DNA of 42,039 bases, taken from NCBI GenBank assembly GCA_018713185.1, contig DVFQ01000121.1, positions 1 through 42,039 on the forward strand. Direction: 5' to 3'. Shown piece after piece: positions 1 to 10,056 of the stretch. The DNA comes from Candidatus Copromonas avistercoris (nom. illeg.) (GTDB lineage Bacteria; Bacillota; Clostridia; Lachnospirales; Lachnospiraceae). A model generated the notes under the pieces. That model made no database searches. It was given only the letters and a program-made list of their open reading frames with translations, and was not told where the DNA came from. A program made the position numbers and the translations under genes. Positions within the stretch are counted from its first letter, which is position 1. Each line of letters opens with the position of its first letter.

Positions 1-70
1 GGCAGGACAAGAAAAATAAGAATATTGCATATGCGGTCAAAGGAAGGATTTTCAAATTGGCCGGAAAATG

Positions 71-103
71 AGGGCTCTGCTTTTGGCAGGGCTCTTTTTT
101 TCC
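71..103 (+). terminator. Rho-independent terminator of an upstream operon
   Basis: Hairpin AGGGCTCTGC-TTTTG-GCAGGGCTCT (10 bp with G-U pairs) followed by a T-run. Confidence 0.75.
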
Positions 104-146
104 ACTTTTTTCCAGAAAAAAACCAGGGAAAAATCTTAAAAATTCC

Positions 147-175
147 TTGCTATTTTAAAACAAATGTAATAAGAT
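147..175 (+). promoter_or_regulatory. sigmaA-type promoter of the dcw operon
   Basis: TTGCTA (147-152), 17-nt spacer, TAAGAT (170-175), upstream of mraZ. Confidence 0.65.
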
Positions 176-183
176 TAAAGCAG

Positions 184-230
184 AAGTGGCGGAAAGTGGG
201 TTTAAGTGGAATGAAGTGGTAAAAAAGTGG
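184..230 (+). promoter_or_regulatory. Phased AAGTGG repeats, probable MraZ operator
   Basis: AAGTGG at 184, 194, 204, 214 and 225 (periods 10,10,10,11), between the predicted TSS and mraZ. Confidence 0.8.
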
Positions 231-266
231 TGACCCATGGGACGCGAGGGATGACAGGAGAAAAGG

Positions 267-692
267 ATGTTTATTGGAGAGTACAGTCATACGATTGATG
301 CAAAAGGCCGTCTGATCGTACCATCCAAATTCCGGGAGCAGCTGGGCGAGGAGTTCGTTGTGACAAAGGGATTGGATGGCTGTCTCTTCGTGTACGAAAA
401 TTCGGAATGGAAATCTTTTGAAGAAAAGCTCCACGCCCTTCCTCTTACCAATGCCAACGCGAGAAAATTTACAAGATTTTTCCTGGCCGGCGCCAGCGCT
501 TGTGAGTTGGATCGCCAGGGACGGATCCTGATTCCGGCCGTTTTGAGAGAGTTTGCGAAGCTGGAAAAGGACGTTGTCCTGGTGGGAGTCGGAAGCCGGA
601 TCGAGATCTGGAACAAGTCCATATGGAATGAAAAGAACGTATATGACGATATGGATGAGATCGCAGAGAATATGGAAGGACTTGGCATATGA
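267..692 (+). CDS. mraZ: Transcriptional regulator MraZ
   Basis: [24 protein letters not shown] and second SpoVT/AbrB-like repeat; first gene of the dcw cluster; SD AGGAG. Confidence 0.97.
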   Translation: MFIGEYSHTIDAKGRLIVPSKFREQLGEEFVVTKGLDGCLFVYENSEWKSFEEKLHALPLTNANARKFTRFFLAGASACELDRQGRILIPAVLREFAKLEKDVVLVGVGSRIEIWNKSIWNEKNVYDDMDEIAENMEGLGI

Positions 693-1636
693 TGTTTGAG
701 CATAAATCCGTGCTTTTAAAGGAAACGGTGGACAGCCTGGATATCAAGCCCGGCGGAATTTACGTGGACGGGACCTTAGGCGGCGGAGGACATGCTTTTG
801 AGGTATTGAGCCGTCTTAACGGAACCGGCCGCTTGATCGGGATCGATCAGGATGAAGCGGCGATCCGGGCGGCGGGAGAGCGGTTATCCCGTTTTGGAGA
901 CAGGGTAACGATTGTAAGAGACAACTACAGGAACATTGACGATGTGCTTAAGAGGCTGGGAATCGGCCGGGTAGACGGGATCTATCTGGACCTGGGGGTT
1001 TCCTCTTACCAGCTGGATACGGCGGACCGGGGCTTTACTTACCGGGAGGACGCCGCCCTCGATATGAGGATGGATCAGAGAGGTTCTCTGACGGCGGCGG
1101 ACGTGGTGAACGAGTATTCAAAAGAAGAGCTGACCCGGATCCTAAGGGATTACGGGGAGGAACGGTTCGCGGGAAAGATCGCGGAGAAAATCGTAAAAGC
1201 CAGGGAGGATCACAGGATCGAAACGACGGACGAGCTGGTGGAGCTAATTAAGGCGGCGATTCCGGTAAAGATGCGCACCGGAGGCGGACATCCGGCAAAA
1301 AGAACCTTCCAGGCGATCCGGATCGAAGTGAATCAGGAACTTCAGGTTTTACAGGATTCCATCGATACGATGATCGGGCTTTTAAAGCCGGGCGGACGGC
1401 TGTCGATCATTACCTTCCATTCTTTGGAGGACCGGATCGTAAAAAATGGATTCCGCATCAATGAACATCCATGTATCTGCCCGCCGGATTTTCCGGTCTG
1501 TGTCTGCGGGCGGAAAAGCCGGGGAACGGTGGTAACGAAAAAACCGGTGGTTCCGTCAAAGGAAGAGCTGGCTGAAAATCACCGCTCCAAAAGCGCAAAG
1601 CTCCGCGTGTTTCAGCGGGCGGAGGATGAAACGTAG
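689..1636 (+). CDS. rsmH: 16S rRNA (cytosine1402-N4)-methyltransferase
   Basis: [41 protein letters not shown] motifs. Confidence 0.97.
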   Translation: MMFEHKSVLLKETVDSLDIKPGGIYVDGTLGGGGHAFEVLSRLNGTGRLIGIDQDEAAIRAAGERLSRFGDRVTIVRDNYRNIDDVLKRLGIGRVDGIYLDLGVSSYQLDTADRGFTYREDAALDMRMDQRGSLTAADVVNEYSKEELTRILRDYGEERFAGKIAEKIVKAREDHRIETTDELVELIKAAIPVKMRTGGGHPAKRTFQAIRIEVNQELQVLQDSIDTMIGLLKPGGRLSIITFHSLEDRIVKNGFRINEHPCICPPDFPVCVCGRKSRGTVVTKKPVVPSKEELAENHRSKSAKLRVFQRAEDET

Positions 1637-1677
1637 ATTTGAAATGATTGTTTTGGAATAGAAGGGAGAGAGGACAT

Positions 1678-2187
1678 ATGGCAGCAGCGAAAAGCCGGAG
1701 AAGAGAAACGCCTTACAGAGCCGGTACTCCATATGTATCCGGAACGGCAGCAAGAAAGCTTGCCGCGGTAAGGGAGCCGCAGAGCCAGCTGGAACGGCCG
1801 GTCCGCCAGGAAAAAACGAACCGGGTCAGCGCGGTGACGATCCGCAGGAACCGGGAAAAAGCGCTGCAGATGGATCTGCCGTATGTGATCGCGCTTACGG
1901 CGGCGGTTGTGTGCGCTCTTTATCTGTGTGTAAATTACCTTCAGCTTCAGTCCTCGATCACGGCGAAGTTAAAGAATATCGAGACGCTGGAGAAGGAGAT
2001 CGAGACCTTAAAGACAAATAACGACGCGTTGGAAACCAGGATCGAAACTTCCGTGGATCTGGACTATGTTTATCAAGTAGCGACTGAGGAACTTGGAATG
2101 GTTTATGCCAATAAGGATCAGGTGCGCCTGTATGACAAGACAGAAAGCGAGTATGTAAGACAATATGAAGACATCCCGGAACAGTAA
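1678..2187 (+). CDS. ftsL: FtsL-like cell division protein
   Basis: Basic N-terminus, one TM segment, coiled-coil; position between rsmH and PBP. Start at 1678 has SD GGGAGAGAGG; the ORF opens at 1648. Confidence 0.75.
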   Translation: MAAAKSRRRETPYRAGTPYVSGTAARKLAAVREPQSQLERPVRQEKTNRVSAVTIRRNREKALQMDLPYVIALTAAVVCALYLCVNYLQLQSSITAKLKNIETLEKEIETLKTNNDALETRIETSVDLDYVYQVATEELGMVYANKDQVRLYDKTESEYVRQYEDIPEQ

Positions 2188-4504
2188 CGGCGGAAACAAG
2201 CGAATATTCACACGGTTCATGCAAGAAAAGCTGGCAGTCACGTTTCTCGTGACGATGCTGGCTTTATTTGGACTTGTGGTTGTTTTATACCAGATGATAG
2301 AGGAAAACAACGAGGATTATACCCAGATTGTCCTGCGCCAGCATTCCTCCTATGACAGCCGGACGCTGCCCTACAGACGGGGAGACATCGTGGACCGGAA
2401 CGGAACCTATCTGGCCACCAGCGAGATGGTCTATAACCTGATCATCGATCCCAATCAGATCAATCAGCGCAGGGACAATTACCTGGAGCCGACGGTGACG
2501 GCTCTCTGCGAGGTATTTGGATACGACAGGACGGAAATCACGAATCTGATCGACGAAAACGCGGATTCCTACTATATTCCTTATGAAAAGCAGCTTTCCA
2601 TGGACCAGAAGGAGGCGTTTGAGGCCAAGGCGGATGAGCTGAACGAGGCCTATGCCGCGTCGGGAAGCCGGAACCGGGTCAAGGGCGTCTGGTTTGAGCA
2701 GGAGTACCGGAGGGTTTATCCGTACAATTCTCTGGCCTGCAACGTGGTGGGCTTTTCTTTTGACAATGGAAATCAGGGAAGCGGCGGGATCGAGCAGTAT
2801 TACAACGACCAGCTGATCGGGACCAACGGGCGCGAGTACGGATATCTGGACGATGAGTCCAACATGGAGCGGGTGATCAAACCGGCGGAAAACGGCAATA
2901 CCATCGTCTCTACCATCGACGCCAACGTACAGAAGATCGTAGAAAAATATATTGACGAGTGGATGGCCGGGATCGGAAGCCAGACGGCGGCGGTAATCGC
3001 CATGGATCCGAGGAACGGAGAAATTCTGGCCATGGCCACCAACCGGCGGTACGACCTTAATAATCCCAGGGATTTAAGCGGCTACTATACCCAGGCGGAA
3101 ATCGACGCCATGACCGAGGAGGAGCAGAGCGAGGCGTGGAACCAGCTGTGGAGAAACTTCTGCGTCAGCGACAGCTTTGAGCCTGGTTCCCCATCCAAGG
3201 CGATGACGGTCGCGGCCTGCCTGGAGGAGGGCGTCGTAAGCCCCAATTCCACCTTTGTCTGCGACGGCGGCTATGAAGTGGGCGGCTACCGGATCCGGTG
3301 CGTCAGCCGCATGGGACACGGAACCATCGACTTGGCCCATACGCTGATGCTTTCCTGCAACGACGCCATGATGCAGATGTCGGCGGCGTTGGGCGTGGAT
3401 CGGTTTACCAAGTATCAGGCGCTGTTCGGCCTGGGGCAGAAAACCGGCATCGATCTTCCCGGCGAGGCGGATACCTCGGGACTGATTTACACGGCGGAAA
3501 ATATGGGGCCGACGGACCTGGCCTGCAATTCCTTCGGACAAACCTATAACTGTACCATGGTGCAGATGGCGGCCGCGTTAAGCTCGATTATCAACGGCGG
3601 CTCCTACTATGAGCCTCATGTAGTGAAGCAGATCTTAAATGAACAGGGCGCGGTGGTGAAAAACGTGGACCCGGTTCTGGTTCGGGAGACGGTTTCTCAG
3701 TCCACCAGCGATTTCATCTGCGAGGCGCTGTTCCAGACGGTGGAAAGCGACGACGGAACCGGTAAGGCCGGCCGGGTTGCCGGCTATAAGGTAGGCGGAA
3801 AGACGGGAACGGCCCAGAAGATCCCCCGCTCCGCAGAAAATTATCTCCCTTCCTTCGCGGGCTTCGCGCCGGCGGACGATCCCCAGATCCTGGTGTATGT
3901 CGTGATCGATACGCCGAATCTCCCGGGACAGGAGCAGGCCCACAGCACCTTTGCGACGGAGGTGTTCCAGAAGATCCTGACGGAAGTTCTTCCTTACTTG
4001 AATATCTTCCCGGATATCGATGTGGCGGCGCCGGAGGACGAGAGCCTGGCAGAACAGGGCGAAGGAATCGTAAACCAGAACGAAGGCGGCTTAGAGCCGA
4101 CGGAAGGCGCCGGAGAAACCGGAGACGGGACCTCCGGAGAAACCCAGAGCGGAGAAGCCGGAGAGACGATGGAACCGGCTACGGATGAAAACGGGGAGAC
4201 GATCCCCATGGAGACGGAGAATCCAGGCGAAGAGGTGATCCCCTATGAGGGCGGTCTGGGACTGCCTGACAGTATGCCTGGAGGCTCAGTGATCGAGCCG
4301 ATGCCTGGGGACGCTCAGATCATGGAAGCGCCCGGCCCAGGGGAACAAAGCCCCGGAGGTGTTGAGTCCGGCGGGACCGGATCCGCCGGCGGTGAATCCG
4401 GCAGGTTGGAATCCGGCGGGGCACAGTCCCAGGGCGCGGGAACCGAAGGGCCGGGATCCGGGGACGCCGGCTTGGGAGAAGCAGGAAACGCCGGAGACGA
4501 ATAA
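2165..4504 (+). CDS. ftsI: Class B penicillin-binding protein (FtsI/PBP2 type) with long low-complexity C-terminal tail
   Basis: TM, RGDIVDRNGTYLA, SPSK (SxxK), SCN (SxN), KTGTAQ motifs; about 150-aa Gly/Glu/Ser-rich tail. Confidence 0.9.
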   Translation: MKTSRNSNGGNKRIFTRFMQEKLAVTFLVTMLALFGLVVVLYQMIEENNEDYTQIVLRQHSSYDSRTLPYRRGDIVDRNGTYLATSEMVYNLIIDPNQINQRRDNYLEPTVTALCEVFGYDRTEITNLIDENADSYYIPYEKQLSMDQKEAFEAKADELNEAYAASGSRNRVKGVWFEQEYRRVYPYNSLACNVVGFSFDNGNQGSGGIEQYYNDQLIGTNGREYGYLDDESNMERVIKPAENGNTIVSTIDANVQKIVEKYIDEWMAGIGSQTAAVIAMDPRNGEILAMATNRRYDLNNPRDLSGYYTQAEIDAMTEEEQSEAWNQLWRNFCVSDSFEPGSPSKAMTVAACLEEGVVSPNSTFVCDGGYEVGGYRIRCVSRMGHGTIDLAHTLMLSCNDAMMQMSAALGVDRFTKYQALFGLGQKTGIDLPGEADTSGLIYTAENMGPTDLACNSFGQTYNCTMVQMAAALSSIINGGSYYEPHVVKQILNEQGAVVKNVDPVLVRETVSQSTSDFICEALFQTVESDDGTGKAGRVAGYKVGGKTGTAQKIPRSAENYLPSFAGFAPADDPQILVYVVIDTPNLPGQEQAHSTFATEVFQKILTEVLPYLNIFPDIDVAAPEDESLAEQGEGIVNQNEGGLEPTEGAGETGDGTSGETQSGEAGETMEPATDENGETIPMETENPGEEVIPYEGGLGLPDSMPGGSVIEPMPGDAQIMEAPGPGEQSPGGVESGGTGSAGGESGRLESGGAQSQGAGTEGPGSGDAGLGEAGNAGDE

Positions 4505-4552
4505 TTCCGGACCATCTTAATATAATGAATAACAAATGTCCATGAGGACGGG

Positions 4553-6400
4553 ATGGCAATGGCCCTGTTTCTGGCGCGTCATAAACGAAAGATCCTGACG
4601 GCGGCTTTGATCCTGGCGCTGATGCTTGCGGGTCTCTGCGGCCAGCTGGGATACTTGATGATTTTCCGGTCGGAGCATTACAGCGAACGGGCAAAAGAGC
4701 TTCATGAGCGGGAGCGGACCATCAAGGCGGCCAGGGGCGAGATCCGGGACCGGAATGGGACGGTGATCGCGGCCAACCGGACGGTCTGCACCGTTTCCGT
4801 GATCCACAGCCAGGTTTCGGAGCCGGAGAAGGTGATCGGCGCGCTCTGCGCCGAACTGGGGCTTCCCCAGGAGGAGGTCAAAAAAAAGGTGGAAAAACGC
4901 TCCTCCCGCGAGATCATCAAGACCAATGTGGCCAAGGAAACGGGAGACCGGATCCGAAGCTACGGCCTGTCGGGGATCAAGGTGGACGAAGATTATAAAC
5001 GGTATTATCCCTACGGCAGCATGGCCTCCAAGGTGCTGGGATTTACAGGCGCGGATAATCAGGGGATCATCGGCTTGGAGGTCATGTATGAGTCGGTTTT
5101 AAAGGGAACGGACGGGACGCTTCTGACGCCGGCCGACGCCAGGGGCATCGAACTGGAGGACGCGGGAGAGGAGCGGATCGAACCGGTTCCGGGGAACACG
5201 CTGACGGTGAGTCTGGATGTAAACATTCAGAAATACGCGGAGCAGGCGGCCTATCAGGTAATGGAGCAGAAGGGCGCCAAGGCCGTTTCGATCATTATTA
5301 TGGATCCCAGGAACGGCGAGATTTACGCCATGGTCAACGCCCCGGAATTTGACCTTAACGATCCTTTTTCCCTGACGCGGGATACGGCCCCCTGGGAGGC
5401 GGCGGAAGAGCCGGAGAACGCGGAAGCGCTTGCCGGGATAGGAGCGCCGGAGACAGCGGAAGCACTTGCCGGGCAAGAAGCGCAGGAGAACGCGGACGGA
5501 TCCGCAGAAGCAGGAGTGCAGGCGGCGCTGAACCAAATGTGGCGGAACCGCTGCATCAACGATACGTATGAACCAGGTTCGACCTTTAAGATCATAACGG
5601 CGGCCGCCGGATTGGAGCAGGGCGCCGTAAGTCTTACGGATCGTTTTTTTTGTCCGGGTTTCCGGATTGTGGAGGACCGGAGGATCCGCTGTCATAAAAC
5701 GGGCGGCCACGGTTCCGAGACCTTCCTCGAGGGAGCGATGAATTCCTGCAACCCGGTGTTTATCGACGTGGGACAGCGGCTGGGAGCGGAGGCGTTTTAC
5801 CACTATTTTGAACAGTTTGGGCTCCTGGAAAAGACCGGGATCGATCTTCCGGGCGAGGCGGCCACGATCATGCACAAAAAGGAAAACATCGGATTGGTGG
5901 AGCTGGCGACCATTTCCTTCGGCCAGTCCTTCCAGATCACGCCGATCCAGCTGATCACCACCGCTTCTTCGATCATCAACGGCGGGAACCGGATCACGCC
6001 TCATCTGGGCTTAAGTATAAGTAAAAGCGACGGTTCTTCCTATAAAAAGCTGGAATATCCGGTGCGCTCCGGAATCGTTTCCAAAGAAACCAGCGCCTCC
6101 ATGCGTTATATTTTAGAGCAGGTTGTCGCGGAGGGAAGCGGGAAGAAGGCGGCGGTTGCCGGCTTCCGGATCGGCGGGAAAACCGCCACTTCGGAAAAGC
6201 TTCCCAGAAGCTTGAAAAAATATATTTCCTCCTTTATCGGCTTCGCGCCGGCAGACGATCCCCAGGTGATCGCGCTCATTACCATCGATGAGCCTGTGGG
6301 CGTTTATTACGGCGGGACCATCGCTGCTCCCGTAATTGGGGATATTTTCAAGAATATTCTGCCTTATCTGGAAATTCAATTTCAAGAAGGTTGCGATTGA
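4553..6400 (+). CDS. Class B penicillin-binding protein (SpoVD/FtsI type)
   Basis: RGEIRDRNGTVIAANR, YEPGSTFK (SxxK), SCN, GGKTATSEK third motif; tandem repeat insert before the active-site serine. Confidence 0.9.
   Translation: MAMALFLARHKRKILTAALILALMLAGLCGQLGYLMIFRSEHYSERAKELHERERTIKAARGEIRDRNGTVIAANRTVCTVSVIHSQVSEPEKVIGALCAELGLPQEEVKKKVEKRSSREIIKTNVAKETGDRIRSYGLSGIKVDEDYKRYYPYGSMASKVLGFTGADNQGIIGLEVMYESVLKGTDGTLLTPADARGIELEDAGEERIEPVPGNTLTVSLDVNIQKYAEQAAYQVMEQKGAKAVSIIIMDPRNGEIYAMVNAPEFDLNDPFSLTRDTAPWEAAEEPENAEALAGIGAPETAEALAGQEAQENADGSAEAGVQAALNQMWRNRCINDTYEPGSTFKIITAAAGLEQGAVSLTDRFFCPGFRIVEDRRIRCHKTGGHGSETFLEGAMNSCNPVFIDVGQRLGAEAFYHYFEQFGLLEKTGIDLPGEAATIMHKKENIGLVELATISFGQSFQITPIQLITTASSIINGGNRITPHLGLSISKSDGSSYKKLEYPVRSGIVSKETSASMRYILEQVVAEGSGKKAAVAGFRIGGKTATSEKLPRSLKKYISSFIGFAPADDPQVIALITIDEPVGVYYGGTIAAPVIGDIFKNILPYLEIQFQEGCD
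5411..5518 (+). repeat. In-frame 36-bp tandem repeat (3 imperfect copies) in the second PBP gene
   Basis: 5411-5446, 5447-5482, 5483-5518 encode PENAEALAGIGA / PETAEALAGQEA / QENADGSAEAGV. Confidence 0.85.
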
Positions 6401-6425
6401 TTATTCCGGGAAAAGGACTTATACT
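6397..6425 (+). promoter_or_regulatory. sigmaA-type promoter upstream of mraY
   Basis: TTGATT (6397-6402), 17-nt spacer, TATACT (6420-6425). Confidence 0.65.
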
Positions 6426-6459
6426 ATTTCTACGTGTACATAAAAGATAGAGGTGCAGC

Positions 6460-7428
6460 ATGGTAAACGAAACAATCCTGGCGGTTATTATCGCCTTTGC
6501 GATCAGCGCGGCGCTCTGCCCGGTGGTGATCCCATTTCTCCATAAATTAAAATTCGGCCAGCAGGTCCGGGACGACGGCCCTCAGGCCCATTTGAAAAAG
6601 CAGGGGACGCCGACGATGGGCGGACTGATCATCCTGACCAGCATTGTGATCACATCCCTTTTTTATCTTAAGGATTACCCGCGGATCATCCCAGTCCTGT
6701 TTGTGACCGTGGGATTTGGGATCATTGGGTTTCTGGACGATTACATCAAGATCGTCATGAAGCGCTCGGAGGGTTTAAACCCGAAGCAGAAGCTGATCGG
6801 ACAGATCATTATCACCGGGATCTTTGCCTGCTATCTTTTGACCTCAAAGGATGTGGGAACCGAAATGCTGATCCCGTTTACCGGAGGCTTTGAGGACGGT
6901 TATTATCTGGATCTGGGCTGGCTTTTTGTTCCCGCGCTCTTTTTTATTGTTCTGGGAACGGACAACGGCGTAAACTTTACCGATGGGCTGGACGGACTCT
7001 GTACCAGCGTGACGATCCTGGTGGCTACCTTTTTTACGGTGGTGGCGCTGGGGGAACGAAGCGGGATCAGTCCCATTACAGGAGCCGTAGTGGGAAGCCT
7101 TTTAGGGTTTCTTCTATTCAATGTATATCCGGCCCGGGTTTTTATGGGAGATACCGGCTCTCTGGCGTTGGGCGGCTTTGTGGCGTCAAGCGCTTTTATG
7201 ATGCAGATGCCGATTTTTATCGCGATCGTGGGACTCATCTATCTGGTAGAGGTGCTGTCCGTAATTATTCAGGTGGCGTATTTTAAGAAGACCGGCGGAA
7301 AACGGATTTTCCGGATGGCGCCGATCCATCATCATTTTGAGCTGGGCGGCTGGTCGGAAACCAGGGTGGTTGCCGTATTCTCGATCATAACGGCGATTCT
7401 CTGCCTGATTGCTTACTTAGGATTATAG
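6460..7428 (+). CDS. mraY: Phospho-N-acetylmuramoyl-pentapeptide-transferase
   Basis: GTPTMGG, GFLDDYIK, NFTDGLDGL, APIHHHFELGGWSE motifs. Confidence 0.98.
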   Translation: MVNETILAVIIAFAISAALCPVVIPFLHKLKFGQQVRDDGPQAHLKKQGTPTMGGLIILTSIVITSLFYLKDYPRIIPVLFVTVGFGIIGFLDDYIKIVMKRSEGLNPKQKLIGQIIITGIFACYLLTSKDVGTEMLIPFTGGFEDGYYLDLGWLFVPALFFIVLGTDNGVNFTDGLDGLCTSVTILVATFFTVVALGERSGISPITGAVVGSLLGFLLFNVYPARVFMGDTGSLALGGFVASSAFMMQMPIFIAIVGLIYLVEVLSVIIQVAYFKKTGGKRIFRMAPIHHHFELGGWSETRVVAVFSIITAILCLIAYLGL

Positions 7429-7439
7429 GAGGCGAAAGC

Positions 7440-8786
7440 ATGTCACAGAAAGTATTGGTAGCTGGCTCCGGGATCAGCGGGATCGCGGCGGCAAAGCTTC
7501 TTTTGGCCCAGGGCGGCGAAGTGGTTTTATATGACGGAAACACAGGGCTTTCCGCGGAGGAGCTGAAAAAGAAATTCGACAAGGACGCGAAGGTTACGGT
7601 CCTTTTGGGAGAACTGAAAAAGACGGATCTTTCGGGAGTGGAGCTGTGCGTGATCAGCCCGGGAATCCCTCTGGACGCGCCCTTTGTGGCGGTTTTAGAC
7701 GAGGCGAAGATCCCGATCTGGAGTGAGATCGAGCTTGCCTACCACTGCTCCAAGGGAAAACTGGCGGCGATCACGGGAACCAACGGAAAGACGACGACGA
7801 CCGCGCTTACAGGCGAGATCATGAAGCGCCATTTTGAAAGTGTTTTTGTGGTGGGCAATATCGGCGAGCCTTATACGGCCCATGCGCTGGAGACCACCGA
7901 TGATTCGGTGGTGGTGGCGGAGGTTTCCAGCTTCCAGCTGGAGACGATCATGGATTTCCATCCCAACGTGTCGGCGATCACCAATATTACGCCGGATCAT
8001 CTGGACCGCCATAAGACCATGGAGGGCTATATCCAGGTAAAAGAGGGGATCACCAGGAACCAGACGGAGGAGGACAGCTGTGTCTTAAATTATGACGATC
8101 CGATCCTGCGTGCCTTTGGGGAAACCTTAAAGTGCAAGGTCCTGTATTTCAGCCGCAGGGAAAAGCTGGAAACCGGTGTTTTCATGGACGGAGATCAGAT
8201 CGTTTACCGTCATGACCGGAAAACGGAGCCGATCCTGGATGTGAAGGAGCTTCAGATCATCGGCGGTCATAATCATGAAAACGTAATGACGGCTGCGGCC
8301 ATCGGAATCCTGATGGGCGTATCCACAAAGGAGATCCGGGAAGCCTGCCTGGCCTTTAAGGCGGTGGAGCATCGGATCGAGTTTGTCCGCGAACGGTTCG
8401 GAGTTACCTACTATAACGACTCCAAGGGAACCAATCCGGACGCGGCGATCCAGGCGATCAAAGCGATGCCGGGGCCGACGCTCCTGATCGCGGGCGGCTA
8501 CGACAAACACTCCGAATATGATGAGTGGATCGAAAGCTTTGACGGCAAGGTGCGGTATCTGGTGCTGATCGGCCAGACCAGGGACAAGATCGCCGAGTGC
8601 GCCAAGCGCCACGGAATTACCGATATTATGTACGCCGAGGATATGCAGGAGGCGGTTCAGGTCTGCGCCTCTTACGCCAACGCCGGAGATTACGTCCTGC
8701 TTTCCCCCGCCTGCGCAAGCTGGGGAATGTTTAAGAATTATGAGGAACGGGGACGGATCTTTAAAGAATGCGTGAACAGCCTGTAG
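7440..8786 (+). CDS. murD: UDP-N-acetylmuramoylalanine--D-glutamate ligase
   Basis: GTNGKTTTTAL, NITPDHLDRH, VEHRIEFV, NDSKGTNPDAAIQAI motifs. Confidence 0.98.
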   Translation: MSQKVLVAGSGISGIAAAKLLLAQGGEVVLYDGNTGLSAEELKKKFDKDAKVTVLLGELKKTDLSGVELCVISPGIPLDAPFVAVLDEAKIPIWSEIELAYHCSKGKLAAITGTNGKTTTTALTGEIMKRHFESVFVVGNIGEPYTAHALETTDDSVVVAEVSSFQLETIMDFHPNVSAITNITPDHLDRHKTMEGYIQVKEGITRNQTEEDSCVLNYDDPILRAFGETLKCKVLYFSRREKLETGVFMDGDQIVYRHDRKTEPILDVKELQIIGGHNHENVMTAAAIGILMGVSTKEIREACLAFKAVEHRIEFVRERFGVTYYNDSKGTNPDAAIQAIKAMPGPTLLIAGGYDKHSEYDEWIESFDGKVRYLVLIGQTRDKIAECAKRHGITDIMYAEDMQEAVQVCASYANAGDYVLLSPACASWGMFKNYEERGRIFKECVNSL

Positions 8787-8841
8787 CGCTTTGAAATAAA
8801 GAAGCGGAAACGTCCGTTATTGAGAGGAAAGGAGGACCAGG

Positions 8842-10056
8842 ATGGCACGTGCCCATGCGCAGACAAGGACGCCCAAGGTTCCGGTCCGGGATCAGACCCG
8901 CATCCAGGGGGAGGCCCAGCCGAAGAAGAAGCGTCCCCGCCGGTTTTATGATTACAGCCTGCTGTTTACCATTATTTTCCTGACGGTATTCGGCCTGATC
9001 ATGATCTACAGCTCCAGCTATTACAATGCCCAGGTAAACGGCCAGCCTCCGTCCTATTATATGGTCCGCCAGGCGCAGATCGCCTTTGCCGGCTTCGTGA
9101 TGATGCTGGTGATCTCCAAAATGAACTATCACTTTTTCGCGAGGTTCACCATTCCGGCCATTGTGGTGTCCTACGTTTGTATGCTGCTGGTGAATTTTAC
9201 CAGCCTGGGCATCGAGGTCAACGGAAAGAAGCGGTGGCTGGGAACCCGGTCGCTGCGGATCCAGCCGGCAGAGCTGGTCAAGGTTACGGTGATCCTGGTT
9301 TTGGCGGTGATGATTACCAAGCTGGGGAAAAAGATCAACGAATGGCGGGTCTGGGGAATGTTAGCGGCATTGATCGGACCGCTGGCCCTTCTGGTAACGG
9401 CCAACAACCTAAGTTCCGGTATTATTATCGTCGGCATCGCGTTCGTAATGATGTTTGTGGCCTGCAAACGGAAGTGGCCCTTTGTCTTGACGGCGGCGCT
9501 GATCGCGGCGGTGATCCTGTTTGCCGAACCGGTGGCTTTGGCGCTGGAGCAGGTGGGGATCCTCCATGAATATCAGCTGGAGCGGATCCTGGTCTGGAAG
9601 GAACCGGAGGCCTACGCCCAGGACGGCGGCTTCCAGGTGCTTCAAGGACTTTACGCCATTGGCTCAGGCGGCCTCCTTGGAAAAGGGCTGGGACAGAGTA
9701 TCCAGAAGCTCAGCTTCCTTCCCGAGCCCCAGAACGACATGATTTTCGCCATTATCTGCGAGGAGCTGGGATTGTTTGGCGCGGTTTCCGTGATCCTGAT
9801 CTTTTTGTTTATGCTGTACCGGTTCATGGTGATCGCCGGCAACGCGCCGGATCTGTTCGGCGCCCTTTTGGTGGTCGGGGTAATGGCCCATATCGCCATC
9901 CAGGTGGTTTTAAATATCGCGGTTGTTACCAACGTGATCCCCAATACGGGAATTACTCTTCCGTTTATCAGCTACGGTGGCACCTCCGTCTTATTTTTGA
10001 TGATCGAAATGGGAATGGTTTTGAGCGTTTCCAATCAGATCCGGCTGGAAAGCTAG
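8842..10056 (+). CDS. ftsW: SEDS-family glycan polymerase FtsW/SpoVE
   Basis: Multi-TM; YSSSYY, GRG-like SLRIQPAEL, FLPEPQNDMIFAIICEELG, ISYGGTSV motifs. Confidence 0.92.
   Translation: MARAHAQTRTPKVPVRDQTRIQGEAQPKKKRPRRFYDYSLLFTIIFLTVFGLIMIYSSSYYNAQVNGQPPSYYMVRQAQIAFAGFVMMLVISKMNYHFFARFTIPAIVVSYVCMLLVNFTSLGIEVNGKKRWLGTRSLRIQPAELVKVTVILVLAVMITKLGKKINEWRVWGMLAALIGPLALLVTANNLSSGIIIVGIAFVMMFVACKRKWPFVLTAALIAAVILFAEPVALALEQVGILHEYQLERILVWKEPEAYAQDGGFQVLQGLYAIGSGGLLGKGLGQSIQKLSFLPEPQNDMIFAIICEELGLFGAVSVILIFLFMLYRFMVIAGNAPDLFGALLVVGVMAHIAIQVVLNIAVVTNVIPNTGITLPFISYGGTSVLFLMIEMGMVLSVSNQIRLES

Noticed and set aside
4504-4552. TATAAT-like sequence in the gap between the two PBP genes as a promoter
   Set aside because: No acceptable -35 at 16-18 bp; likely chance in an AT-rich gap.
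2165-6400. Adjacent PBPs as a recent tandem duplication
   Set aside because: Sequences differ widely and match the known FtsI/SpoVD pairing; not a recent duplication.
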